The position numbers and the translations under genes were made by a program. A DNA stretch of 47,366 nt from positions 1 through 47,366 of the forward strand of contig JAHJME010000020.1 in assembly GCA_018821435.1 (NCBI GenBank), read 5' to 3'. Shown piece after piece: positions 33,998 to 43,058 of this stretch (its first letter is position 1; the number at the start of each line of letters is the position of its first letter). Under the pieces are notes generated by a model, which ran no database searches, was not told the origin of the DNA, and saw only the letters and a program-made list of their open reading frames with translations. The stretch comes from Alphaproteobacteria bacterium (GTDB lineage: Bacteria; Pseudomonadota; Alphaproteobacteria; Caulobacterales; Caulobacteraceae).

Positions 33998-34564
33998 TCA
34001 CGGACGTCCCAACACGATCGCGCACCACTCACGCAGCTCCCGCGCGATCGTGACGGCAGGATCGTCCGCCCGCGAGAACGCCCACCAGATCTGTGCGCCC
34101 TGCCATTGGCTGGCCATCAGCCGCCCCAGCCGCATCTGAGCATGAGGGTCTTTGGTCAGCCGCCGGCCGAGGGCCCCGGCCAGCACCTCGCCCCAGGCGA
34201 CGCCGCGCGCCCGCAGCACCGGGTCGCGCATGTCCTCGCGCAGGATGAGCAGCCCCTCGGCATAATCCTGGTCGCCCAGGCTGGCGGGAAACATCCGCAC
34301 CAACATGGCGATGGCGCCCTCCGGGTCGATCGCCTCGCTGGCGTCCGCCGCCGCCGTCAGGGCGTCGAGATGATCCCAGGCCCGCAACAGGGCGGCCCGC
34401 AGCAGCGCCTCCTTGTTCGGGTAGCGCTGCACCAGCGTCGCCGGCGCCAGGCCGACCGCCTGCGCCACCGCGGCGAAGGTCACCGCCGCCGGCCCGTCGC
34501 GACGCATGACGCCGAGCGCCGCCTCCAGGATCGCCGCGTCGGTCACCGTCCGGGGTCGCGCCAT
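33998..34564 (-). CDS. TetR-family transcriptional regulator
   Basis: The 188-residue repressor has a standard N-terminal helix-turn-helix (ARPRTVTDAAILEAALGVM, then AVAQAVGLAPATLVQRYPNK) and an all-helical ligand domain. It is divergent from a small reductase gene, with 69 nt between start codons holding a perfect 8-bp-arm palindrome at 34580. It very probably represses both itself and that gene. The inducer is unknown. Confidence 0.9.
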   Translation of the reverse strand: MARPRTVTDAAILEAALGVMRRDGPAAVTFAAVAQAVGLAPATLVQRYPNKEALLRAALLRAWDHLDALTAAADASEAIDPEGAIAMLVRMFPASLGDQDYAEGLLILREDMRDPVLRARGVAWGEVLAGALGRRLTKDPHAQMRLGRLMASQWQGAQIWWAFSRADDPAVTIARELREWCAIVLGRP

Positions 34565-34579
34565 GTCGGAAATCCATTG

Positions 34580-34599
34580 ATAAACGAATGATCGTTTAT
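34580..34599. promoter_or_regulatory. Operator palindrome for the divergent TetR repressor
   Basis: ATAAACGA-ATGA-TCGTTTAT is a perfect inverted repeat with 8-bp arms, in the middle of the TetR/reductase intergenic region and much AT-richer than the surroundings. Its form and location are those of a TetR operator overlapping two divergent promoters. Confidence 0.75.
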
Positions 34600-34633
34600 A
34601 TATTAATCGATCTTTGGTTCAACGAGGAACGTC

Positions 34634-35173
34634 ATGGCCAGGATCCTGGGATATGTCGCCGCAAGTCTCGACGGGTTCATCGCCACCGCCGATGAATCTC
34701 TGGAATGGCTGTTCACGCGCGGCGACATGGCGTTGGGCGAGCACGACTACAATCTGTTCCTCAAGCGCGTCCGCACCGTGGTCATGGGCCGCGCCACCTA
34801 CGACTGGCTTGCGCGGGATGAGGCCCCCTGGGCCTACGGCGAGCAGCGGGTGATCGTCGTCACCTCGCGCCCCATCCCCGAACCCAAGGGTCCGCTGGAA
34901 ACCCGCTCGGATGTCGAGGCCCTGATCGCCGAACTGCGCGGCTTCGACGACGGCGACGTGTGGATGCTGGGCGGCGGAAAGCTGCAGATGACGTTCCTGG
35001 AGCGCGGCGCTCTCGACGAGATCGAGATCTATGTCATCTCGTCGCTCATCGGCGGCGGGCGGCCGCTGTTCCCGCCAACCGGCGTCAAGGCGTCTCCCAC
35101 CCTGCTTTCGGCCAAGTCCCTGGGCGGCGGCGGCGCCCGGTTGCACTACAGCTTCGAGACCGTGCGTCCCTAG
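34634..35173 (+). CDS. RibD C-terminal/dihydrofolate-reductase-fold protein
   Basis: The 179-residue protein belongs to the 'dihydrofolate reductase family' of RibD-C-like NADPH-dependent reductases: MARILGYVAASLDGFIA at the N-terminus, VVMGRATYDWLARDEAPWAY, VWMLGGGKLQMTFLERG (the nucleotide-binding GGG) and ISSLIGGGRPLFPPTG. The natural substrate is usually unknown for these stand-alone proteins. GAGGA 7 nt before the ATG is a good ribosome-binding site. It is controlled, by inference, by the divergent TetR regulator through the palindrome at 34580. Confidence 0.87.
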   Translation: MARILGYVAASLDGFIATADESLEWLFTRGDMALGEHDYNLFLKRVRTVVMGRATYDWLARDEAPWAYGEQRVIVVTSRPIPEPKGPLETRSDVEALIAELRGFDDGDVWMLGGGKLQMTFLERGALDEIEIYVISSLIGGGRPLFPPTGVKASPTLLSAKSLGGGGARLHYSFETVRP

Positions 35174-35232
35174 CGCCCGTTCCGCCACGCGGGCGTCATC
35201 GCTGGTGCTGCCCGCGCCGTATCTCGTCCGCG

Positions 35233-35943
35233 CTATCCTGCCGCTTGGATCCCGCGCCGCCGCAGGGCGCCGCCGGCCAGGCCGAAGCCCAGGATCATAA
35301 GCCCCCACGCGCCAGGCTCGGGCACGGCGAGATTCTCCGGCGGCACGTCCCAGGCGATGAGCCGGGCCGTGCCGGTGTATTCGCCCCCGTCCACGTACTC
35401 TCGCGGCGGCCCCCCAAAATGGTAGCCGCCGACCCACTGGATGGCCTGTTGCCGCCAATACAAGTCACCGAACGTCTGGAGGACGTAGACCATTCCGCCG
35501 GGTGTGTTGGCCACGGCCGGCAGGATGTCGTTGAACTCGATGCGGTTCTGGTACTCGCTGAACCGCTCCGTGATCTCATCGCCTTGGAAGATGCGCTGGA
35601 CCAATCGAACGGCGGTATTGCTGCCGGCCGTCGTCTGCATCAGGCCATAGCTTTCGTAGTCCGAGGGCAACGGCTCCGCGAACCCCCCGACGTCCAGCAG
35701 GTCGGCGGTCGCCGGCGTCTCGATGAGTCCGGTCACGTCGCCGACGAGCACTGGACCCGTCGTCCCGCTGAATGCGGTCGGCTCGAAGGTCCATGTCATC
35801 TGGAAGTCGTCGATCGGCGAGGCGTTTCCGCTCACCGACGTCACGTGGATCTGGAACGTCAGGGTGAGCGCCGCCGCGGGCCCCGCCACGAAGGCGCCGG
35901 CCAAGGCCGCGCCGGCCGCCAGAATTCGCGCAAACGCCATCAT
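35233..35943 (-). CDS. PEP-CTERM-sorted exported protein
   Basis: The 236-residue protein starts at the ATG at 35943 (GGAG 7 nt upstream). The signal peptide covers about 1-25 (MMAFARILAAGAALAGAFVA, cut near AAA-LTL), followed by a beta-rich domain of no recognised family (LTLTFQIHVTSVSGNASPID, later GDVTGLIETP). The tail is AVPEPGAWGLMILGFGLAGG plus RRR (PEP at 208-210). It shares only the sorting tail with the other two PEP-CTERM proteins in the window. A longer in-frame start exists upstream but would put a charged stretch before the signal peptide. Confidence 0.83.
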   Translation of the reverse strand: MMAFARILAAGAALAGAFVAGPAAALTLTFQIHVTSVSGNASPIDDFQMTWTFEPTAFSGTTGPVLVGDVTGLIETPATADLLDVGGFAEPLPSDYESYGLMQTTAGSNTAVRLVQRIFQGDEITERFSEYQNRIEFNDILPAVANTPGGMVYVLQTFGDLYWRQQAIQWVGGYHFGGPPREYVDGGEYTGTARLIAWDVPPENLAVPEPGAWGLMILGFGLAGGALRRRGIQAAG

Positions 35944-36084
35944 GCCACCGCTCCCAAACCCAGATTTTTTTAACCTTACGTGGTGCAGCTTGGGCATGCC
36001 AGCGGGCGCACGCATGGCGCGACCGCGAGATCACGGGCAACGCGCGCCAGTTGTGTGCCGGTCCGGCGCGCCGCGATGCGGCGG

Positions 36085-37428
36085 CTATCGGGCTCCGGCT
36101 GACCGCTTTCGGTCGACGGCCAGAAGTGTTCCGAGCAGGACGTTCGCGCCGTTGGCGCAGTCGGCCCAGGTCGTGAACTCCTTCGGCGAATGGCTGACGC
36201 CCCCGACGCTCGGCACGAAGATCATGCCCATCGGACCGATCTTCGCGACTTCCTGTGCGTCGTGCCCCGCGCCGCTCGGCAGGCGCATCGTCCTCAGGCC
36301 CAGATTGGCCGCCGCCGCCTCGATCGCCGTCTGCAGCGCCGGGTCGGCCAAGGCGGGCTCCAGGTGGAGGTAACGGGTCATGGTGATCCTGGTCTGCGTC
36401 TCCGCCGCGATCTGCTGGGCCCGCCGGGCCATTGCCGCCCCCAGGCGGGCGACCTTGTCCGATGACAGATCGCGGATCTCGACGGTGTGACGAACACGGC
36501 CCGGGATGACGTTGGCGGCGTTCGGCGTCACCTCCAGCTTGCCCACCGTCGCGACCTGGGCGCCCGGCTCGGCCGTCGCGATCTGGTTGACCGCTTCGAT
36601 CATCTTCGCCGCCGCGATCAGCGCGTCCTGGCGCAGCGGCATCGGCGTCGTTCCCGCGTGATTGGCGACGCCTTCGATCGTGACCTCGTACTGGTCGATG
36701 GCGACGATGCCCTCGACCACGCCGATCGGAACCTTCTCGGCGTCCAGAACGCCGCCCTGCTCGATGTGCAGCTCGAGATAGCAACGGATCGACCCCGGCG
36801 CCCGACGCGCCGACGCAACCTTGGCCGGATCGCCACCGATGCGCCGCAAGGCATCTCGAGCCGCCGCATTGGCAGGGGCGGCCGAGTCCATCAGCAGCGC
36901 CGGGACGGGACCCGTCGCCGCGGCGCTTCCCATCGGGTCGCCTTCTTCGTTCGACCAGATCGCGATCTCGATCGGGTGGCGGGTGCGGACCTGGTGTTCT
37001 TCCAGCGTGCGGACGACTTCGATGGCCGCCAGCGATCCCAGGATGCCGTCGAAGTTGCCGCCGCCAGGGACGGTATCGATGTGCGATCCGATCAGGATCG
37101 GCCTGAGCGACGGATCCGAACCCGGGCGTCTGCCGCTGATATTGCCCGCGGCGTCGACGACGGGGGTCAGGCCCGCCGCGCGCATCAACTGCATCGCAAG
37201 GGCGCGCCCGGCGACATCGGCCTCTGAATAGGCGACGCGGCTGACCCCGTCGGCGAACGTTCCGCCCGCCGGCCGCCCGAACGCGCTCAGGTCCTCCAGC
37301 GACCGCCGCAGCCGCTCCGCGTTCACGGCGGGGACGGACAGGCCGGCGCGCGCCCAGGACGTGACCGGCAGGGTCGCGGCAAGACCTGTCGCGAGCTGCA
37401 GCACGGCGCGCCGACGGGTCGTGGTCAT
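36085..37428 (-). CDS. Tat-exported M20 amidohydrolase (allantoate/N-carbamoyl-amino-acid type)
   Basis: The 447-residue Zn-dependent hydrolase belongs to the amidase/hydantoinase/carbamoylase family, which cleaves N-carbamoyl-L-amino acids, ureidopropionate or allantoate. Metal-site motifs are intact: GSHIDTVPGGGNFDGILG (His and bridging Asp), WSNEEGDPMG, ELHIEQGG and the closing GVSHSPKEFT. A twin-arginine signal (TTRRRAVLQLATGLAA) precedes the domain, so the enzyme is probably periplasmic, which is less common for the family. I chose the ATG at 37428 (GGGGGA upstream). No transporter or hydantoinase gene is adjacent. Confidence 0.87.
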   Translation of the reverse strand: MTTTRRRAVLQLATGLAATLPVTSWARAGLSVPAVNAERLRRSLEDLSAFGRPAGGTFADGVSRVAYSEADVAGRALAMQLMRAAGLTPVVDAAGNISGRRPGSDPSLRPILIGSHIDTVPGGGNFDGILGSLAAIEVVRTLEEHQVRTRHPIEIAIWSNEEGDPMGSAAATGPVPALLMDSAAPANAAARDALRRIGGDPAKVASARRAPGSIRCYLELHIEQGGVLDAEKVPIGVVEGIVAIDQYEVTIEGVANHAGTTPMPLRQDALIAAAKMIEAVNQIATAEPGAQVATVGKLEVTPNAANVIPGRVRHTVEIRDLSSDKVARLGAAMARRAQQIAAETQTRITMTRYLHLEPALADPALQTAIEAAAANLGLRTMRLPSGAGHDAQEVAKIGPMGMIFVPSVGGVSHSPKEFTTWADCANGANVLLGTLLAVDRKRSAGAR

Positions 37429-37524
37429 GGGTTCGTCCCCCAAACCGCCCTCCGCGACCGTCACGGCCGGGGCAGGCCAACCGCCCGCCGGCGGCCTCTG
37501 CGGTGCGACGGCGCCAGCGGAGCG

Positions 37525-37845
37525 CTAGTGCTGGCTTTCCGGCATGGTCACCGTCAGGCCGTCCAGGTCGTCCGTGACCTTGATCTGGCAGGAGAGGCGG
37601 CTGTTGTCCTGGACGCCCTCGGCGAAGTCGAGCATCGACTCTTCCATGGTCGACTTGGTCCCGGTCTTGGCCAGCCAGTCCTCGCCCACATAGACGTGGC
37701 AGGTGGCGCAGGCGCAGGCGCCGCCGCAGTCGGCGTCGATGCCGGGCACGTTGTTCTTCACCGCGCCTTCCATGACCGTCAGGCCGGTCTTCACGTCGAT
37801 CACGTGCTCTGTGCCGTCGTGCTCGATGTAGGTGATCTTGGCCAT
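37525..37845 (-). CDS. [2Fe-2S] adrenodoxin-type ferredoxin for the P450 system
   Basis: The 106-residue plant/vertebrate-type ferredoxin has four cluster cysteines in the C-x5-C-x2-C-x36-C pattern: Cys40, Cys46, Cys49 ([18 protein letters not shown]) and Cys86 (SRLSCQIKV). It passes electrons from the FAD reductase encoded directly upstream (16 nt) to the cytochrome P450 encoded divergently. The start is [14 protein letters not shown], standard for this group. Confidence 0.93.
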   Translation of the reverse strand: MAKITYIEHDGTEHVIDVKTGLTVMEGAVKNNVPGIDADCGGACACATCHVYVGEDWLAKTGTKSTMEESMLDFAEGVQDNSRLSCQIKVTDDLDGLTVTMPESQH

Positions 37846-37861
37846 ACGCCCCTCGCCGCGT

Positions 37862-39094
37862 TTAGGCGGCGACCTCTTTCATGGAAACAGAAGGGTCTGC
37901 AAGCTTCGCCTTGTCGACGGGCTTGCGGTTAAGGATGAGCTGCTTGCCCATCATGAACTCCGGCGGCGAGTTGATCGCCTCGACGGACTGCACCTGGTCG
38001 CCCTTCAGATGGAAGACGGCGAACTTGGCGGTGGCGGGGTCGCCGCGCACCAGGATCTCGTCCACGTCGAAGGCGTAGCCGGCGATCTGAAGCTTGAGGT
38101 CGAACTGGTCCGACCACTGCCAGGGGCATTCCCCCGGCGGGCGCGGCCGGCCGGTGATGGCGCTGGCGACCTGCTTGGCCTGTTCCAGGGCGTTGGGCAC
38201 GCTCTCCATCCGGAACATGCGGTCGTAGATCGGCATCGGGCGGTGGGCCACGTCGCCGATGGCGAAGATACTGGGGTCGCTGACGCTGCGGGCGTCCAGG
38301 TCGACCACTACGCCGCGCGCGCAGTCCAGGCCGGCGTCCTTGGCCAACTCGTCGTTCGGATGGGCGCCGACGCCCACCACGACGGCGTCGCAGTCGATCG
38401 TCCGGCCGTCGGCCAGGGGCACGCCGGTGACGTGGCCGTCCTTGCCGACGAACGCCGCGGCCGTGGCGCCCAGCTCGAAGCGGACGCCATGCTTCTCGTG
38501 ATAGCCCTGGAAGAAGTCGGAGAGCGTGCCGCAGGCGACCCGGGCCAGGATGCGCGGCTCGCGCTCCAGCACCACCACCTCGGCGCCCAGGGCGCGGCCG
38601 GAGGCGGCGACCTCCAGGCCGATATAGCCGCCGCCGACGACGGCCAGCTTCTTGCCCGGCCCCACCTTGGCCTTGAGCGCCTCGGCGTGGGCCGCCGTGC
38701 GCAGGAACAGGATGCCGTCCAGGTCCGCGCCGTCGATCGGCAGGGCGATCGCCCGCGCGCCGGTCGCCAGGATCAGGGTGTCGTAGGCGACGCTGGAGCC
38801 GTCCGACAGGTCCACCGTCTTGGCGCCCCGGTTCAGCCGGGTCGCCGTGACGCTGGGCCGGAAGTCGATGTCGTTCTCGCCGTAGAATTCGGTCGGCTTC
38901 AGCGCCAGGGAGTCCGCGTCGGCCTCGCCCTTTAGCCAGGCCTTGCTCAGCGGCGGCCGCTGGTACGGCGCGATGGGCTCGTCGCCGATCAGCGTGATCG
39001 CGCCCGCATGGCCGTACTGGCGCAACAGCGCGGCCGCCGTGCCACCTGCGTGGCCCGCGCCGACGATCACAACGTGAGCCGCAGCTTCGCTCAT
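37862..39094 (-). CDS. FAD-dependent ferredoxin reductase (putidaredoxin-reductase type)
   Basis: The 410-residue NAD(P)H:ferredoxin oxidoreductase has two Rossmann motifs: [20 protein letters not shown] (about 8-27, FAD) and [20 protein letters not shown] (about 148-167, NADH). The conserved [12 protein letters not shown] follows the first, [14 protein letters not shown] is the FAD ribityl site, and the C-terminal domain is of the reductase_C type. It reduces the ferredoxin encoded next; together with the divergent P450 they form a class I three-component monooxygenase. The ATG at 39094 is preceded by GAGGA. Confidence 0.93.
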   Translation of the reverse strand: MSEAAAHVVIVGAGHAGGTAAALLRQYGHAGAITLIGDEPIAPYQRPPLSKAWLKGEADADSLALKPTEFYGENDIDFRPSVTATRLNRGAKTVDLSDGSSVAYDTLILATGARAIALPIDGADLDGILFLRTAAHAEALKAKVGPGKKLAVVGGGYIGLEVAASGRALGAEVVVLEREPRILARVACGTLSDFFQGYHEKHGVRFELGATAAAFVGKDGHVTGVPLADGRTIDCDAVVVGVGAHPNDELAKDAGLDCARGVVVDLDARSVSDPSIFAIGDVAHRPMPIYDRMFRMESVPNALEQAKQVASAITGRPRPPGECPWQWSDQFDLKLQIAGYAFDVDEILVRGDPATAKFAVFHLKGDQVQSVEAINSPPEFMMGKQLILNRKPVDKAKLADPSVSMKEVAA

Positions 39095-39114
39095 CTGTCC
39101 TCGATGCCGAAAAG

Positions 39115-39128
39115 TGACGCTGGCGTCA
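39115..39128. promoter_or_regulatory. Dyad in the P450/reductase intergenic region
   Basis: TGACGC-TG-GCGTCA is an inverted repeat with 6-bp arms, 20 nt upstream of the reductase ATG. It could be an operator for the TetR regulator at 40598. On the minus strand it also contains TTGACG, a possible -35. The remaining part of the 211-nt region shows nothing else I can name. Confidence 0.4.
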
Positions 39129-39305
39129 ACTTCATTGGCGCGGCGGCGCTATGGCCTTCGCGAGGCCACTCTTTGCCCGCTCACCTGACGGAGGGCAAAT
39201 CCGTCGTGGCCGGCCACGGTCCGCCTCCGATGCAGAACGGGCTTGCCGAACAGTGTTTGGATGGGCGCCATGCTCTCAAGGCGCGAGACGCCGGGAGGAA
39301 ATGCC

Positions 39306-40580
39306 ATGGATGACGGATCTCTCGAGTTCCGTGAGGCCGCCGCGGCGGAGGTGTCGGCCACGCCGATCGAGGCGCTGAACCCGGCCCAGACCGACCTGTT
39401 CGTCAACGACGCCATGTGGCCGGTCTTCGACCGCCTGCGGAAGGAGTCGCCGGTCCACTGGACGCCGCGTGGCGACGAGTACGACGGCTTCTGGTCGATC
39501 ACCCGCTACCAGGACATCATGGCCGTCGACACCAACCACGAGGTGTTCTCGTCGGCCGACGGCATCGTGCTGCAGTCGCTGGAAGCCAAGATCGAGTCCG
39601 ACAAGCGGCCGCGCGGCAACAGCTTCATCGCCATGGACCCGCCGGGCCACGACATCCAGCGCAAGACGGTCAGTCCCGCCGTCGCGCCCCAGAACCTCCA
39701 GGCCATGAGCCCGCTGATCCGCAGCGAAGCCGGCAAGATCCTGGACAGCCTGCCGATCGGCGAGGAGTTCGACTGGGTCGAGCTGGTCTCCAAGGAGCTC
39801 ACGGCCATGACCCTGGCCACGCTCTTCGACTACCCTCAGGCCAAGCGTCGCGAGCTGACCTTCTGGTCCGACATGTTCACCAACGCCCCCGGCTTCGGTC
39901 CGGCGAAGAGCTGGGAGCACAAGCGCGAGCAGGCCGACGCCTGTTTCGACGCCTTCGACGGGCTGTGGGCCGAGCGGGTGAACGCCCCGCCGAAGTTCGA
40001 CCTGGTCTCGATGCTGGCCCACGCCGAGGCCACCCGGAACCTCAGCGCCGTGGACTATCACTCCAACGTCGTGCTGCTGATCATCGGCGGCAACGACACC
40101 ACCCGGAACACCATCTCCGGCTCGATCTATGCCCTGAACAAGAACCCGGACCAGTACGACAAGCTGCGCGCCGACCCTTCGCTGATCCCCAACATGGTCT
40201 CCGAGACCATCCGCTGGCAGACCCCGCTGGCCCACATGGCGCGCACCGCCACGCGGGATTTCGAGATGGGCGGCAAGACCATCAAGGCCGGCGATCGGGT
40301 GGTCATGTGGTACGTCTCGGGCAACCGCGACGAGGCCCAGATCCAGGACCCGAACCGCTACGACATCCAGCGCGAGCGGCCCCGCAACCACCTGTCCTTC
40401 GGCTTCGGCATCCACCGCTGCGTCGGCAATCGCCTGGCCGAGCTGCAACTCACCATCATCTGGGAAGAGATCCTGGCCCGCTTCCCGGAGGTCCGCCTGC
40501 TCCGCGAGCCCCAGCGCACCCATTCGGTGTTCGTGAAAGGCTACGAGACGCTGCCGGTGATGATCCCGCGCCGGAATTAG
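39306..40580 (+). CDS. Cytochrome P450, CYP153-like alkane/fatty-acid hydroxylase
   Basis: The 424-residue soluble bacterial P450 has I-helix oxygen-binding GGNDTTRN at 261-268, ExxR as ETIRWQTPLAHMARTATRDF, and the haem loop HLSFGFGIHRCVGNRLAELQ with axial Cys372. The stretches SGNRDEAQIQDPNRYDIQRE and HRCVGNRLAELQLTIIWEEI are those of CYP153 enzymes, known for terminal hydroxylation of medium-chain alkanes and fatty acids. The ATG at 39306 has AGGA 9 nt upstream and starts the family-like sequence; the frame extends upstream without support. The redox partners are encoded divergently and a TetR regulator follows in 17 nt. Confidence 0.9.
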   Translation: MDDGSLEFREAAAAEVSATPIEALNPAQTDLFVNDAMWPVFDRLRKESPVHWTPRGDEYDGFWSITRYQDIMAVDTNHEVFSSADGIVLQSLEAKIESDKRPRGNSFIAMDPPGHDIQRKTVSPAVAPQNLQAMSPLIRSEAGKILDSLPIGEEFDWVELVSKELTAMTLATLFDYPQAKRRELTFWSDMFTNAPGFGPAKSWEHKREQADACFDAFDGLWAERVNAPPKFDLVSMLAHAEATRNLSAVDYHSNVVLLIIGGNDTTRNTISGSIYALNKNPDQYDKLRADPSLIPNMVSETIRWQTPLAHMARTATRDFEMGGKTIKAGDRVVMWYVSGNRDEAQIQDPNRYDIQRERPRNHLSFGFGIHRCVGNRLAELQLTIIWEEILARFPEVRLLREPQRTHSVFVKGYETLPVMIPRRN

Positions 40581-40597
40581 GCGTAAGCTCGGCGTCG

Positions 40598-41176
40598 ATG
40601 TCCGAAGGGCGCCGCTATCACATGGGAGACCTGCCCGGCCGCCTCATCCGCGAGGCGCGCGACCTGCTGGAAGAGGGCGGGCGCAAGCCGTTCAACCTGC
40701 GGGCCCTGGCGGCGCGCAGCGGCATCACCGCCGCGTCGATGTACCATCACTTCGCCAGCAAGACGGCGCTGCTGGCCGAACTGGCCGCGCTGGGGTTCGG
40801 CGAGATGCGCCGCGCGCTGGAGAGCGCCGACCGCACGGCGGTGGCGGGCGGCCGCCTGCGCGCCTGGGCCACCGGCTACTTCGCCTACGCGCGCCACGAG
40901 CCGGCGATGTTCGCCCTGATGTTCGAGCCCGAGATCGCCGAGCAGCCGCAGGTGGCGGAGGCGCGCGCCGCCGCCCTGGCCGTCCTGCATCGCATCGTCG
41001 AGGAGGTGGCCATCGCCCAGGGGCGGGTCGACGCGCCGCTGCGCCACATCACGCTGGCGGTCTGGGCCGCCGCGCACGGGGCTGCCGATCTGGCCCCCAG
41101 CACGCCCGAGGGCGACGAGCTGATCGACGACGTCATCGCGGGGCTGGAGGCGCTGTTCCGGCCCTTGGGGAGCTAG
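40598..41176 (+). CDS. TetR-family regulator of the P450 cluster
   Basis: The 192-residue regulator has the helix-turn-helix NLRALAARSGITAASMYHHF with the preceding DLPGRLIREARDLLEEGGRK, and a C-terminal helical domain of the WHG/TetR_C_33-like type. Its position 17 nt after the P450 gene suggests co-transcription and control of the cluster. The start is uncertain: the ATG at 40598 or one 8 codons later; neither has a good Shine-Dalgarno. Its TAG stop shares the CTAG at 41173-41176 with the stop of the convergent lipoprotein gene. Confidence 0.85.
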   Translation: MSEGRRYHMGDLPGRLIREARDLLEEGGRKPFNLRALAARSGITAASMYHHFASKTALLAELAALGFGEMRRALESADRTAVAGGRLRAWATGYFAYARHEPAMFALMFEPEIAEQPQVAEARAAALAVLHRIVEEVAIAQGRVDAPLRHITLAVWAAAHGAADLAPSTPEGDELIDDVIAGLEALFRPLGS

Positions 41177-42258
41177 CCGGCGCAGCCGCCGGCTGGGCGC
41201 GTCTGGCTGGCCGGCCAGCTCAGCTCGTAGACCACCCGAAGCCCGTCGTGGTCGGACAGCGACGGACTATCGGGCCGGCCGTCGAACATCGCCTCGATGC
41301 GGATCGGCCGGATCGCCACCGCCCGCCCGTCCTCGAACAGTTGCAGGTCCTGGGTGTCCATCCAGGGCTCGTCCCCGTCCCACGACGCCTTGACGTCGCA
41401 CAGGTCGCGCCGCTGGGCGCAGTAGCGCTGGACCAGCTGCATCGGCAGCAGGCCGTCGAACACCTCGAACCGCGCCTCGGACCCGCGCATGTTGAAATCG
41501 CCGCCGAGGATGTTGGGGTCCTGGGCGTCGTCGCGCCCGCTCAGGAACATCGACAGCTCGGCGGTCTGGATCACGTGGGCCGCCAGCGTCCGGCGCGAGG
41601 AGGCCCGCGACGCCCGGCGCGAGTTCATGTGGGTGTCGAACACGTCCACCGCCGCCGGCACGCCGGGAATGGCGATCCGGGCGTGCAGCGCGCCCTTGTT
41701 GCTGAGGCAGTCCAGCCCCGCGCAGCCGCGCCGGCCGAACGGCTCGCCCGCATGGTCAACGATCGGGTAGATGCTGGCGATGGCCAAGCCGCCCGTCGCC
41801 AGGCGCAGGCCGATCTCGCCGTTGATCCAGCTCCGCCGGCCCGGCGGCTTGCCGAACGACGGCAGGTCGCGACGGGTCCGCCGGCCGGGGCCGGCCACCA
41901 GCGCCGGGTAGCCCGCAGCTTCCACGGCGGCCACGGCCGGTCTGGAGAACACCTCCTGGAACAGCACGATGTCCGGCCCGGCGCCGGTCGCCCGCAACTG
42001 GGCGAGGCGGCGGCCGATCTCCGCGAGGTCCGCCGCTCGCCCCCGCCGGGCGGGCCAGCCCAGGCCTTCGATGTTGTAAGTCAGCACATCGAGGCGCGTG
42101 CGCGCGGTGCGTCCGTCCTCGGAGATCTGGATGCGCGGCGCGGGCGCGTCGCTGCAACTGAGCGTCCGCTGGGCGGGCAGGGTTGCGCACCCCGCCGCCA
42201 GCAGGCCGATCGCCAGGACCGTCGCCCGGCCGAAACGGCCGATGCGACCCGGCCGCAT
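41173..42258 (-). CDS. Endonuclease/exonuclease/phosphatase-fold lipoprotein
   Basis: The 361-residue protein has an N-terminal lipoprotein signal (VLAIGLLAAGC, Cys at about 24) and an EEP (DNase I/sphingomyelinase-type) domain: LTYNIEGLGWP, VLFQEVFS, GGDFNMRGSEARFEV and the closing SLSDHDGLRVVYEL with the catalytic Asp-His. Family members cleave nucleic acids or phospholipid/inositol phosphodiesters; an envelope-anchored enzyme would act in the periplasm. The ATG at 42258 overlaps the sdhB stop by one base (TGATG), so it is translated from the sdh transcript. The link with succinate dehydrogenase is not functionally obvious. Confidence 0.85.
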   Translation of the reverse strand: MRPGRIGRFGRATVLAIGLLAAGCATLPAQRTLSCSDAPAPRIQISEDGRTARTRLDVLTYNIEGLGWPARRGRAADLAEIGRRLAQLRATGAGPDIVLFQEVFSRPAVAAVEAAGYPALVAGPGRRTRRDLPSFGKPPGRRSWINGEIGLRLATGGLAIASIYPIVDHAGEPFGRRGCAGLDCLSNKGALHARIAIPGVPAAVDVFDTHMNSRRASRASSRRTLAAHVIQTAELSMFLSGRDDAQDPNILGGDFNMRGSEARFEVFDGLLPMQLVQRYCAQRRDLCDVKASWDGDEPWMDTQDLQLFEDGRAVAIRPIRIEAMFDGRPDSPSLSDHDGLRVVYELSWPASQTRPAGGCAG

Positions 42259-43040
42259 CACACCACCCGGTCGACCAGCATCTTCTTGATCTCGGCGATC
42301 GCCTTCGCCGGGTTCAGGCCCTTGGGGCAGACCTGGGCGCAGTTCATGATGGTGTGGCAGCGGTAGAGCTTGAACGGGTCTTCCACGTCGTCCAGGCGGG
42401 CGCCCGTGGCCTCGTCGCGGCTGTCGATGATCCAGCGGTAGGCGTGGAGCAGGGCGGCCGGGCCGAGGTACTTCTCCTGGTTCCACCAATAGCTGGGGCA
42501 CGAGGTGGAGCAGCAGGCGCACAGGATGCACTCGTAGAGGCCGTCCAGCTTGGCGCGGTCCTCGGGCGACTGGCGCCATTCCTTCTGCGGCTCGGGGGTC
42601 TCGGTCTTCAGCCAGGGCTCGACCGAGGCGTACTGCGCGTAGAACAGGGTCAGGTCGGGGACCAGGTCCTTGACCACCGGCATGTGCGGCAGCGGGCTGA
42701 TCGAGATTTTGTCGCCCGGGCATTCCTCGTGGCCGTGGATGCAGGCCAGGGTGTTGCGGCCGGCGATGTTCATCGCGCACGACCCGCAGATCCCCTCGCG
42801 GCACGACCGCCGGAAGGTCAGCGTCGGGTCGATGTCGTTCTTGATGTGGATCAGCACGTCCAGGATCATCGGCCCGCACTGGGTCAGGTCGACGTCGTAG
42901 GTGTCCCAGCTCGGGTTCAGCCCCGAGTCCGGATCGTACCGATAGACCTTGAAGGTCTTGACCTTCGCCGCCCCGGCCGGCGCCGGGAAGTGCTTGCCGC
43001 CCTTGGGGACGGAATTCTTCGGAAGGGTGAGCTGGACCAT
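42258..43040 (-). CDS. sdhB: Succinate dehydrogenase iron-sulfur subunit
   Basis: SdhB carries the three Fe-S clusters that pass electrons from FAD to ubiquinone. The 260 residues show the [2Fe-2S] motif [20 protein letters not shown], then the [4Fe-4S] and [3Fe-4S] ligands in [17 protein letters not shown] and [12 protein letters not shown]. The length is normal. It lies 18 nt after sdhA; the TGA is shared with the start of the EEP lipoprotein gene. Confidence 0.97.
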   Translation of the reverse strand: MVQLTLPKNSVPKGGKHFPAPAGAAKVKTFKVYRYDPDSGLNPSWDTYDVDLTQCGPMILDVLIHIKNDIDPTLTFRRSCREGICGSCAMNIAGRNTLACIHGHEECPGDKISISPLPHMPVVKDLVPDLTLFYAQYASVEPWLKTETPEPQKEWRQSPEDRAKLDGLYECILCACCSTSCPSYWWNQEKYLGPAALLHAYRWIIDSRDEATGARLDDVEDPFKLYRCHTIMNCAQVCPKGLNPAKAIAEIKKMLVDRVV

Positions 43041-43058
43041 CTGTCTGTTCCCCTTCGC

